Notes: generated by a model from the sequence alone, not told the origin. DNA of 6,032 bases from Clostridiales bacterium (GCA_004554585.1 SFLH01000020.1:1-6032); one strand, 5' to 3'. Shown: positions 1-5,684, counted from the stretch's first letter. Numbers and translations: made by a program.

Positions 1-98
1 TCACGATCTTGTCCTGATCCGTGAACGCTGCGCCTGCGCCCATGACCATGACAGAGAGCATCATAGCCACGCAGAGCACCAGGCTCAGAACCTTCTTC
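1..98 (-). repeat. Left arm of a 98-bp near-identical inverted repeat
   Basis: The reverse complement of these bases matches 5813-5910 at 96 of 98 positions without gaps. The mismatches pair base 35 with 5876 and base 20 with 5891, and both are silent third-codon positions. The match runs into the window edge, so its true length on this side is unknown. On the inner side it stops sharply near base 98. Confidence 0.95.
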
Positions 99-103
99 CG
101 GTC
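1..103 (-). pseudogene. Startless 5' fragment of an SLH-type surface protein (silent copy or remnant), continuing beyond the left edge
   Basis: Read on the minus strand, bases 97 to 1 encode KKVLSLVLCVAMMLSVMVMG followed by AGAAFTDQDKIV. This is the same signal peptide and SLH beginning as the gene starting at 5802. The frame has a TGA at 106-104, immediately upstream. The position equivalent to the start reads CTG, and the few bases between it and the repeat appear to be two shorter, so even a CTG start would be out of frame. No AGGAGG-like site or convincing promoter lies between here and the rnj terminator. The only in-frame ATGs fall inside the hydrophobic core of the signal peptide. The two differences from the other copy are both silent (Ala GCA/GCC, Thr ACG/ACT), so the protein sequence has been kept. 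It could be a silent cassette, a degraded paralogue, or an assembly artefact. The rest of the gene is outside the window. Confidence 0.6.
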
Positions 104-135
104 TCAGGGGCTGGTTTTCAACCCCTTCCCCGCCC

Positions 136-167
136 TTTCCCCACATTTTTCCCACATCCTTCCCACG
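136..167. repeat. Short degenerate tandem repeat, about 11 bp, three units
   Basis: Three units follow one another: TTTCCCCACAT (136-146), TTTTCCCACAT (147-157) and CCTTCCCACG (158-167). On the minus strand they read as purine-rich ATGTGGGGAAA-type units. They lie in the spacer between the rnj terminator and the startless SLH fragment. No function is evident. The rest of the 107-288 spacer shows no gene, promoter or strong hairpin that I can support. Confidence 0.4.
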
Positions 168-288
168 AAAAAAGGGGAAAAACCGCTAGGAAAATGGGCA
201 GGGCAAGCGCCAGCCGGAGCAGAGGGCTTTCACCGGAAATGTCTCTGTAGCACGGACAGTGCCAGGGCCCGGTCCCGGCCAATCCAGC

Positions 289-327
289 AAAAAAACACGG
301 GGGGAGAGGCCGACGGCCTCTCCCCCC
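289..327 (-). terminator. Intrinsic terminator of rnj
   Basis: A perfect 13-bp inverted repeat (299-311 and 315-327, arm GGGGGGAGAGGCC) encloses a 3-base loop. Read on the minus strand, a run of seven U residues (295-289) follows four bases after the stem. It starts 28 bases past the rnj stop codon. It should also insulate the startless SLH fragment at 1-103 from rnj transcription. Confidence 0.93.
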
Positions 328-355
328 GCAGCACGCATGACAGCTCGCGCCGCGT

Positions 356-2014
356 TTACACCTCCATGATCACTGGCAGGATCATGGGATTGCGCTTGGT
401 CTTTTTATAAAGGTAGCGGGACAACTCACTCTTCATGGCGGACTTGATGGTGGCCCAATCCACGATACCCCGAATCTGACAGGTGCCCAGAGCCTCCAGC
501 GCCACATCCCGCAGCTCTTCCATCAGGCTCTCCGACTCCTTCACGTACACAAAGCCCCGGGTGATGATATCAGGCCCGGAGACCAGGTCCCCGGTCTCCC
601 CGGACAGGGAGACCACCACCACGATCATGCCGTCCTGGGCCAGGTGGCGGCGGTCCCGCAGGACCACGCTGCCCACGTCGCCCACACCATAGCCGTCCAC
701 AAAGACCCGGCCCGAGGGGACCGTGCCCCCCAGCTGGGCGGAATTGGGCGTGAGCTCGATGATCCGGCCCACGTCGGCGATGATGATGTTCTGGGCGGGG
801 GTGCCCATCTCCTGGGCCACCCGGGCGTGGGTCTGCAGATGCCGCTGTTCCCCATGGACAGGAATGAAAAACTTGGGGCGAACCAGGGCATGGATGATCT
901 TCAGCTCATCCTGGCAGGCGTGGCCGGAGACGTGGAGGGCGCCGGCGTTCTCGCTGACCACCTCCGCCTTTTTCCGGTAGAGTTCGTTGATGATGTTGTT
1001 CACGGCGTTTTCGTTGCCGGGGATGGCCGAGGCCGAGATGATCACCCGGTCCCCCGCCTGGATGTCCACCTGCTTGTGGGTGGAGAAGGCGATGCGGAAG
1101 AGGGCGGACATGGCCTCCCCCTGGCTGCCGGTGGTGATGATGCACACCTTCTCCCGGGGCAGGGACTTGATGTGGTTGATGTCCACCAGAATGCCCTGGG
1201 GGATCTCCGTATAGTCCAGCTCCGTGGCCACCCGCATGGAGTTCTCCATGCTCCGGCCGGTGACGGCCACCTTTCTGCCATACCGGGCCGCCACGTTGAT
1301 GATCTGCTGGATGCGGTCCACGTTGGAGGCAAAGGTGGTCACGATGATCCGTTCCTTGCATCCCTTGAAGAGCTCGTCAAAGCTGGCGCCCACCGCCCGC
1401 TCCGACCGGGTGTGGCCGGGGCGCTCTACGTTGGTGGAGTCGGCCAGCATGGCCAGCACCCCTTCCTTGCCCAGTTGGCCCAGGCGGGTCAGGTCCATGA
1501 TCTTGCCCTTGATGGGGGTGGGGTCGATCTTGAAGTCCCCCGTGTGGACCACCACGCCCACCGGGCAGCGGATGGCAAAGCTCACCGCGTCGGCAATGGA
1601 GTGGTTGGCGTGGATGAACTCCACGGAGAACTTGCCGGCGTGGATGGTGTCCCCGGCCTCGCAGGTGACCAGCTTGGTGGAGTCGAGCAGCTTGTGCTCC
1701 TCCAGCTTCAAGCTCACCAGGCCCAGGGTCATCCGGGTGGCGTAGATGGGGGCGTTGAAGGACCGCAGCACGTAGGGCAGGGCGCCGATGTGATCCTCGT
1801 GCCCGTGGGTGAGAAAGATGCCCCGGATCTTGTCCTTGTGCTTGATGAGGTAGCTCACATCGGGGATCACCACGTCCACACCGTACATGTCGTCGTCGGG
1901 GAATCCCATGCCTACATCCACGATGATGATGTCGTTGCCATACTCGTAGACGGTGAGGTTCTTGCCAATCTCGTTCAGGCCGCCCAAGGGAATGATTTTC
2001 AGTTTTTCTGCCAT
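356..2014 (-). CDS. rnj: Ribonuclease J (metallo-beta-lactamase / beta-CASP RNase)
   Basis: This 552-residue protein matches the usual length of RNase J, the cytoplasmic 5'-3' exo- and endoribonuclease of Firmicutes that drives mRNA turnover and rRNA maturation. The N-terminal beta-lactamase part carries the zinc-binding motif HGHEDH (H70, H72, D74, H75), then H138 in HANHS and D160 in HTGDFKID. The beta-CASP part includes ADSTNVERPGHT (191-202), HVSGH (H361, H365) and PVHGEQRH (H387). A C-terminal domain occupies roughly residues 450-552. All expected metal ligands are present, so it should be active. I chose ATG 2014 because AAGGAG lies five bases upstream; the frame stays open to 2062, but the extra residues are unlike the family and lack a ribosome binding site. 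It is divergent from the ArsC/Spx-like gene, has a long structured leader and ends at a strong terminator. Whether it is the J1 or J2 type cannot be settled here. Confidence 0.97.
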   Translation of the reverse strand: MAEKLKIIPLGGLNEIGKNLTVYEYGNDIIIVDVGMGFPDDDMYGVDVVIPDVSYLIKHKDKIRGIFLTHGHEDHIGALPYVLRSFNAPIYATRMTLGLVSLKLEEHKLLDSTKLVTCEAGDTIHAGKFSVEFIHANHSIADAVSFAIRCPVGVVVHTGDFKIDPTPIKGKIMDLTRLGQLGKEGVLAMLADSTNVERPGHTRSERAVGASFDELFKGCKERIIVTTFASNVDRIQQIINVAARYGRKVAVTGRSMENSMRVATELDYTEIPQGILVDINHIKSLPREKVCIITTGSQGEAMSALFRIAFSTHKQVDIQAGDRVIISASAIPGNENAVNNIINELYRKKAEVVSENAGALHVSGHACQDELKIIHALVRPKFFIPVHGEQRHLQTHARVAQEMGTPAQNIIIADVGRIIELTPNSAQLGGTVPSGRVFVDGYGVGDVGSVVLRDRRHLAQDGMIVVVVSLSGETGDLVSGPDIITRGFVYVKESESLMEELRDVALEALGTCQIRGIVDWATIKSAMKSELSRYLYKKTKRNPMILPVIMEV

Positions 2015-2250
2015 AATATCTCCTTTTCTTCCAAATTCCGCTGCCACCAAAAACAGGGACACAAAAGAAAGGCATTCCTCCGGCCGAACCCGTTCGCCCT
2101 GTCCCGCGACGGGTGTGGTCAGGCTGCCTCTGGTCCCGCAGATCCATCGGTGGTCTGTGCGGTAGGTAATATCTGGTGCCGCGAAGCGGCGGTTTCACAA
2201 AGTAAAAAAACAAGCTGTCAAAAAGCCGTGCCCAGCAGGTTTTCATTCAT
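2015..2250 (-). promoter_or_regulatory. Long structured 5' leader of rnj
   Basis: About 235 bases lie between the predicted transcription start and rnj. Read as RNA they hold several consecutive hairpins: GCCGC-UUC-GCGGC (2190-2178); a stem of CCGCA with UGCGG around an inner CCA/UGG pairing (2162-2136); a nested stem of CCUG/CAGG outside CCCG/CGGG (2123-2098); and CGAA/UUCG (2096-2085). A U-rich single-stranded stretch precedes the ribosome binding site. I do not recognise a known riboswitch class. Self-regulation by the nuclease through its own leader is an analogy with RNase E, not something the sequence proves. Confidence 0.45.
2019..2025 (-). promoter_or_regulatory. Ribosome binding site that fixes the rnj start
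   Basis: On the minus strand AAGGAGA is followed, five bases after its AGGAG core, by ATG 2014. No comparable site precedes the alternative upstream ATG at 2062, so the shorter protein is preferred. Confidence 0.85.
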
Positions 2251-2257
2251 CCCTGGT

Positions 2258-2266
2258 AGTATAGCA
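2258..2266 (-). promoter_or_regulatory. Possible extended -10 promoter for rnj
   Basis: On the minus strand TGCTATACT gives an extended -10 (TGnTATACT), with a poor -35 region about 17 bases upstream. It lies in the AT-rich part of the divergent spacer. Transcription would begin near 2251. No better minus-strand promoter was found closer to the gene. A TTGACA at 2221-2216 lacks a matching -10. Confidence 0.4.
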
Positions 2267-2373
2267 CCATTTGGGGAAAAAGTATACATATTTTTCGTGC
2301 CCCCTGGGAATTCCCCCCAGAATGTGGTAGGCTAAGAGAAAACCGCCCCCCACCGGGGAGACAGGAGGACACC

Positions 2374-2706
2374 ATGAACATCCAGATCTTTGGCAAGGCA
2401 AAATCCTTTGAAACCAAGAAGGCCGAGCGCTACTTCAAAGAGCGCCGGATCAAGTATCAATACATCGACCTGGGCAAATACGGCATCAGCAAAGGGGAGC
2501 TGACCAGCGTGCTGCGCAGCGTCAAGTTGGCCGACCTCATCGACCCCAAGCACCCGGACGCGGCCCTGCTGACCTACCTGGCCTACGACCAGGACAAGGT
2601 GGAAAAGCTCCTGGACAACCCCACCCTCCTCCAGGCCCCCATCGTCCGCAACGGCAAGCAGGCCACCGTGGGCTATCAGCCCGAAGTCTGGAAGGGCTGG
2701 GAATAA
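2374..2706 (+). CDS. ArsC/Spx-family thioredoxin-fold protein without cysteine
   Basis: The 110-residue protein has the ArsC/Spx outline: an N-terminal MNIQIFGKAK strand and loop, the helix that follows (TKKAERYFKERRI), the YIDL strand, a central helical part, and the C-terminal NPTLLQAPIVRNGKQATVGY segment with the cis-proline at P89. In ArsC and Spx relatives the first loop carries a catalytic or redox cysteine (CxxC in Spx). Here the aligned positions are S11 and T14, and the protein contains no cysteine at all. Thiol-based arsenate reduction or redox sensing is therefore unlikely. An Spx-like contact with RNA polymerase or a purely structural role is possible. ATG 2374 is preceded by AGGAGG (2363-2368). 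The gene is divergent from rnj; its promoter is not clear, and no clean terminator separates it from the next gene. Confidence 0.85.
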   Translation: MNIQIFGKAKSFETKKAERYFKERRIKYQYIDLGKYGISKGELTSVLRSVKLADLIDPKHPDAALLTYLAYDQDKVEKLLDNPTLLQAPIVRNGKQATVGYQPEVWKGWE

Positions 2707-2742
2707 CGGCGACTTTTTTGGGACAGGCGGCGCATCCCCCTC

Positions 2743-2771
2743 TTGCAAAAATAGAACATATGTTCTATAAT
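2743..2771 (+). promoter_or_regulatory. Promoter of the WYL regulator
   Basis: TTGCAA (2743-2748) and a perfect TATAAT (2766-2771) are separated by exactly 17 bases. Transcription should begin near 2778, giving a leader of about 23 bases before ATG 2801. The spacer and -10 are covered by an 18-bp palindrome, so a bound protein would block RNA polymerase. Confidence 0.85.
2751..2768 (+). promoter_or_regulatory. Perfect palindromic operator resembling a LexA/DinR SOS box
   Basis: ATAGAACATATGTTCTAT is a perfect 18-bp palindrome. Its core GAACATATGTTC (2754-2765) fits the Bacillus-type LexA consensus CGAAC-N4-GTTCG in all eight central bases; the flanking C and G are A and T here. It occupies the promoter spacer and part of the -10, a typical repressor position. 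The alternative is an operator for the WYL regulator itself. Confidence 0.7.
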
Positions 2772-2788
2772 GATCCCATCAAGGATCA
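2771..2788 (+). promoter_or_regulatory. Second dyad between -10 and ribosome binding site
   Basis: TGATCC (2771-2776) and GGATCA (2783-2788) form a perfect 6-bp inverted repeat with a 6-base gap. It begins at the last base of the -10 and ends at the ribosome binding site AGGAGG (2788-2793). It could be a second operator, for example for autoregulation, or a small mRNA hairpin near the ribosome binding site. Confidence 0.35.
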
Positions 2789-2800
2789 GGAGGGAATGAC

Positions 2801-3796
2801 ATGGGAAAACACACCGACCAGCGAGACCGCACCCTTTGTCTCGTCCGTATTTTATATGAGCAGACCGACGAAAAGCATCCCCTGACCACCCCCCAGCTCA
2901 TTCGCCGGCTGGAGAAGGCCGGCCTGACTGCCGAGCGCAAGAGCGTCTACCGGGACTTGGGCGCCATGGAGAAGTGGGGCTTTCCCATTGACCACCGCCG
3001 GGGCCTGGGGGGCGGCTGGTATATGGCCAGCCACCCCCTGGACCTGGATGCCCTCCAGGCCGCCGTGGACGCCTTGGCCGTCTATCCCTGGGTCTCCGAA
3101 ACACTGCGGGGACGGGCCCTGGCCCAGCTGTCCCGTCTGGCCTCCAACCATCAGCGGGCCCAGCTGCGCCGGCCGGTGGCTCTGTCCCCCCGGGGCGGGC
3201 GGGCGCCGTCCTCGGTGCGCCAGGCGCTGGACCGGGTCTATGCCGCCCTGCAGGAGAGCCGCGCCCTGAGCTTCCACCCGCTGGACTACGACCTGAACCA
3301 GGGCTGGGTGGCCGAAGAGGACACCATGGTGATCACCCCCAAAGGGGTCCTGTGGTTCCAGGAGCAGTACCACCTGCTGGGCTGGGACCACAGGACCGGC
3401 CGCTTGGGGCTCTATCGTCTGGACCGGATGGACCAGGTCAAAGTCACCGGTCTGCCCGCCCAGGGGCCCCAGAGCGATCCGGCCCGGCTGGTGTCCGCGC
3501 CCTTCGGCCTGGATGACCGCCGGCGGGAGCGGATCCGCCTGCGCTGCGCCCCGGCCATGGCGGTGGAGGTGCTGGACCACCTGGGCCCGGGGGCCCAGAT
3601 CACCCCGGAGGAGGGCTGCTTCACCGTCACGGCCGAGGTCATCGTGGGGCCTGCCTTCTGGGGCTGGCTGGCCGCCCATGGGGACCAGGCCGCGCTGGTG
3701 TCCCCTTCCTGGGCCGCGGCGCTGTGGAACACCCGCTACTGTCCCCGGCTGGGGGCGGGGGTGCACAGCGGGCACGAGGAACGGCGGGCCATCTGA
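2801..3796 (+). CDS. HTH/WYL-domain transcriptional regulator
   Basis: The 331-residue protein has the standard layout of WYL regulators. An N-terminal winged helix-turn-helix (about residues 7-75) contains LTTPQLIRRLEKAGLTAERK, then SVYRDLGAMEKWG and the glycine-rich wing GLGGGWYM. A linker of helices follows. The WYL domain (about 138-218) includes VITPKGVLWFQEQYHLLGW; the eponymous W-Y-L triplet appears as Y190-H191-L192. A WCX-type C-terminal extension covers about 243-312. WYL domains sense ligands such as nucleic acids, and several members (PafBC, DriD) control DNA damage responses. ATG 2801 follows AGGAGG (2788-2793) at good spacing. The promoter carries a LexA-like box, which points to SOS control, and the transcript ends at 3818-3853. 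The genes it controls are unknown; the GNAT fusion gene downstream is a candidate only by position. Confidence 0.9.
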   Translation: MGKHTDQRDRTLCLVRILYEQTDEKHPLTTPQLIRRLEKAGLTAERKSVYRDLGAMEKWGFPIDHRRGLGGGWYMASHPLDLDALQAAVDALAVYPWVSETLRGRALAQLSRLASNHQRAQLRRPVALSPRGGRAPSSVRQALDRVYAALQESRALSFHPLDYDLNQGWVAEEDTMVITPKGVLWFQEQYHLLGWDHRTGRLGLYRLDRMDQVKVTGLPAQGPQSDPARLVSAPFGLDDRRRERIRLRCAPAMAVEVLDHLGPGAQITPEEGCFTVTAEVIVGPAFWGWLAAHGDQAALVSPSWAAALWNTRYCPRLGAGVHSGHEERRAI

Positions 3797-3817
3797 GCAC
3801 GTCGTTGGTTGAGACAG

Positions 3818-3853
3818 AGGGAGCTGGACGCGGACGCGGCCGGCTCCCTTTTT
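3818..3853 (+). terminator. Intrinsic terminator of the WYL regulator gene
   Basis: GGGAGC (3819-3824) pairs with GCTCCC (3843-3848), extended by an A-T pair at 3818/3849, and a run of five T residues (3849-3853) follows. The 18-base loop is GC-rich and can pair further. It starts 22 bases after the stop codon. Confidence 0.8.
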
Positions 3854-3897
3854 CGCGCCGGCCGGCACGGCCAGCAAGGGGAAAGTAAAAAAAGTAG

Positions 3898-3928
3898 CGG
3901 ACAGGAAAAAACTGTTATATAATATAAT
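3898..3928 (+). promoter_or_regulatory. Promoter region of the ATPase-GNAT fusion gene
   Basis: An AT-rich island contains two overlapping perfect -10 hexamers, TATAAT at 3918-3923 and 3923-3928. The -35 is poor: the nearest candidate, CGGACA (3898-3903), lies 14 or 19 bases from them, neither ideal. Transcription would begin near 3930-3935, leaving a leader of about 35-40 bases. Confidence 0.55.
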
Positions 3929-3969
3929 GGTATTATTCATTGCGGCAAACGCAGGAAGGAAGCTGTGAC

Positions 3970-5382
3970 ATGTATCACGAGATTCAAAAGATCGTCTCCA
4001 TCACCACGCGCAACAACATCAAGTTGGTCCCCCTTACCTGCGCCTATGTGGAACAGCTGGCCCGGGGGATCGGCATGTCGCCGGAGAAGACCGCGACCAT
4101 GTCCGCCGTCACCCAGGCCATTCTCAACCGGCGGATGACCTACGCCTTCCAGGGCATCGGCGAGATCACCCTGGACATCTTTGCGGGCCTGGACCGGCTG
4201 GTGCTGGAGATCGCGGACAAGGGCATGCCCTATTGGCTGGACATTGAGAAAGAGCTGGAGGTCTATCCCCAAAAGGCCGACCAGTACAGCATCAAAAAGC
4301 TGGGCCGGGAGGGCCAGCGCCTGTCCATGTGCTTCTATCTGGAGCCGGACATCGACATCCTGGCCTTCAAAAAGCAGGACGACGTGGAGGAGACCCTCCT
4401 GGACGACGACCTGCGGGTCTACCGGGTGACCGACACGGACAAGGACATCAACGAGGTCATGAAGTGCATTTATTACAACTACGGCTATGAGTACCCCAAC
4501 CCCCTCATCTACGAGCCCGCCCAGATGAAGGCCCTGCTGGCCGAGGGCCGCCAGCGGTCCTACCTGGCCCTCAACGGCCATCAGCAGGTGCTGGCCCACG
4601 GCGCCCTCTCCTTCCACGGGGAGTACCCCGGCGTGCCGGAGGTCAGCGGACTGGTGTCCAAGCAGTTCTGCCGGGGGCACAACGTCATGGGCCGTTTGGT
4701 GGACGGGATGTGCCAGGCCGCGGCGGCCGAAGAGGGACTCAACGGCCTCTTCGCCATTCCGGTGGCCTTCCACCCCTTCTCCCAAAAGATCTTCAACCGC
4801 CAGGGCTTTGTGGCCACCGGGGTGCTGGCCCATTACGTCCCCTCCAAGCGGGTGGGGGCCTATGGGGACGGCGACCGGCGTATGGACGCCTTCCTCTGCG
4901 CCAAGCTCTTCCGCCCGGCGGGGGTGAAGTCCCTCAGCGTGCCCGCCAAGCACCAGGACATGGTGGCCAAGCTCTACCGGCAGCTGGGCCAGGACTGCGT
5001 CATGGCGGCGCCGGAGCCCCTGGGCGGGGAAACCGCGTACGACGTGGAGTATGTCCAGGACATGGCGCTGGTGGAGATGAAGGTGGACAATGCCGGCGAG
5101 ACCTTCGCCGAGGACCTGGAGCACATGCTGCTGGACTTTTACCGCAATGGCATTGAGCTGGTGAAGCTCTGCCTGAACATCTCCAACCCCTCCGCCGCCC
5201 GGGCTTACGCGCTCTTGGAGGCCAAGGGCTTCTTCTTCGCTGGGGTCCTGCCGGGCTCCGCCGGCGGGGAGTACATGATCCTCATGCACCTGATGGAACT
5301 GCCCATGGCCTGGGACAAGGTGGTGGCCGTGGAGGGCTACCAGGAGCTGCTGGACTACGTGCGGGAGCATGCCCAAGGCTGA
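3970..5382 (+). CDS. Putative RsbW-like ATPase module fused to two GNAT-like domains
   Basis: This 470-residue cytoplasmic protein appears to have three parts. Residues 1-130 resemble the HATPase fold of RsbW/SpoIIAB anti-sigma kinases: MSAVTQAILN fits the N-box, with the usual glutamate replaced by Q49 but N53 kept, and IADKGMPYWLD fits the DxGxP box (D83, G85). The glycine-rich lid is not convincing, so ATP binding is doubtful. Residues 148-290 look like a GNAT acyltransferase, with RVYRVTDTD at the start, a pantetheine-loop candidate KQFCRGHNVMGRLV (231-244) and FNRQGFVATGVL near its end. Residues 320-470 look like a second GNAT-type half, with LNISNPSAARAYALLEAKGF (402-421). ATG 3970 is chosen because AGGAAGGAAG (3953-3962) precedes it; an in-frame TTG at 3940 has no such site. 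It has its own promoter. The substrate is unknown, and the domain calls rest on pattern recognition only. Confidence 0.75.
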   Translation: MYHEIQKIVSITTRNNIKLVPLTCAYVEQLARGIGMSPEKTATMSAVTQAILNRRMTYAFQGIGEITLDIFAGLDRLVLEIADKGMPYWLDIEKELEVYPQKADQYSIKKLGREGQRLSMCFYLEPDIDILAFKKQDDVEETLLDDDLRVYRVTDTDKDINEVMKCIYYNYGYEYPNPLIYEPAQMKALLAEGRQRSYLALNGHQQVLAHGALSFHGEYPGVPEVSGLVSKQFCRGHNVMGRLVDGMCQAAAAEEGLNGLFAIPVAFHPFSQKIFNRQGFVATGVLAHYVPSKRVGAYGDGDRRMDAFLCAKLFRPAGVKSLSVPAKHQDMVAKLYRQLGQDCVMAAPEPLGGETAYDVEYVQDMALVEMKVDNAGETFAEDLEHMLLDFYRNGIELVKLCLNISNPSAARAYALLEAKGFFFAGVLPGSAGGEYMILMHLMELPMAWDKVVAVEGYQELLDYVREHAQG

Positions 5383-5413
5383 CGGCCCCTCTCCCGCGAA
5401 TCTTTCTGCAAAC

Positions 5414-5450
5414 ATCCCTCTCCCTGGAAAAATTTCCTAGGGAGAGGGAT
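5414..5450 (+). terminator. Strong hairpin after the ATPase-GNAT gene, probable terminator
   Basis: A 17-bp stem (5414-5430 with 5433-5450, one bulged T at 5438) closes on a two-base tip; the outer 12 pairs, ATCCCTCTCCCT with AGGGAGAGGGAT, are perfect. It starts 31 bases after the stop codon. The following bases (ACCTTATATTATT) are T-rich but not a clean U tract, so it may be a weak terminator or mainly protect the mRNA 3' end. Confidence 0.6.
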
Positions 5451-5472
5451 ACCTTATATTATTAAGAGAAAA

Positions 5473-5517
5473 GGGCGCGCTGCCCTGCTGGAAAAGCGCG
5501 GCGCCGCCGGGATTTTC
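5473..5517. other. GC-rich dyad block in an AT-rich spacer
   Basis: CGCGC (5476-5480) can pair with GCGCG (5496-5500), and GCGGCGCCGC (5498-5507) is a perfect 10-bp palindrome framed by GAAAA (5491-5495) and TTTTC (5513-5517). It contrasts with the AT-rich sequence on both sides. No function can be assigned. From here to about 5595 I see only AT-rich sequence without a supportable gene. Confidence 0.3.
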
Positions 5518-5595
5518 TACAAGATATGGTGCTTTTTCGGCCTTTTTGGCACAAAATGAACAAAATTTTCGTTGGAAACCTAGGGGGCAGATGGG

Positions 5596-5657
5596 TTTGT
5601 AACCATTTTGTAACCTTATTACCGTTTTGTTACAAAGCGAAATTGAGCCTTTACAAA
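5596..5657 (+). promoter_or_regulatory. Cluster of four TTTGTAAC-type half-sites upstream of the SLH gene
   Basis: TTTGTAACC occurs at 5596-5604 and again at 5607-5615, exactly 11 bases apart. The inverse, GTTACAAA, occurs at 5629-5636, and a near match, TTTACAAA, at 5650-5657, 21 bases further on. The spacings of one and two helical turns would place sites on the same DNA face within each pair. The last site overlaps the -35 of the SLH promoter. This looks like an operator array for a dimeric regulator, which I cannot identify. Confidence 0.5.
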
Positions 5658-5678
5658 TTCGAAAAGATTTCGTATAGT
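5650..5678 (+). promoter_or_regulatory. Promoter of the SLH surface-protein gene
   Basis: TTTACA (5650-5655) and TATAGT (5673-5678) are separated by 17 bases. Transcription should begin near 5685, leaving a leader of about 117 bases. The -35 overlaps the innermost half-site of the operator cluster. Confidence 0.75.
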
Positions 5679-5684
5679 AATGTC

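Noticed and set aside
136..160. TTTTCCCACA-like units as DnaA boxes
   Set aside because: They differ from TTATCCACA by substitution and an extra C, and no other sign of an origin is present.
21..410. Plus-strand open frame of 129 codons at the left edge
   Set aside because: It crosses the inverted repeat, the rnj terminator and the rnj 3' end, and its product resembles nothing coherent.
2015..2062. Upstream ATG for rnj adding 16 residues
   Set aside because: There is no ribosome binding site before 2062, while AAGGAG precedes ATG 2014, where the family's usual N terminus begins.
2085..2096. CGAACCCGTTCG as a second LexA box
   Set aside because: The half-sites are two bases apart rather than four, so it does not fit the LexA spacing; it is better explained as a hairpin in the rnj leader.
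644..2335. Long plus-strand open frame of 563 codons antisense to rnj
   Set aside because: It mirrors the RNase J gene, whose product has all family motifs. The antisense translation is low-complexity (rich in G, V, H, D), as expected for the opposite strand of a GC-rich gene.
2677..2719. Terminator of the ArsC/Spx-like gene (CAGCCC/GGGCTG stem and a T6 run)
   Set aside because: The stem is inside the coding sequence and 14 bases separate it from the T run, so it does not have the form of an intrinsic terminator.
2852..3940. Minus-strand open frame of 362 codons opposite the WYL regulator
   Set aside because: It is a shadow frame of low complexity without a ribosome binding site; the plus strand encodes a standard HTH-WYL protein.
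3940..3969. In-frame TTG start adding ten residues to the ATPase-GNAT protein
   Set aside because: It lies almost at the predicted transcription start with no ribosome binding site; ATG 3970 has AGGAAGGAAG at proper distance.
3937..5415. Long minus-strand open frame of 492 codons antisense to the ATPase-GNAT gene
   Set aside because: It is rich in H, L, V and G with no recognisable domain. The plus-strand frame has a ribosome binding site, a promoter and GNAT-like motifs.
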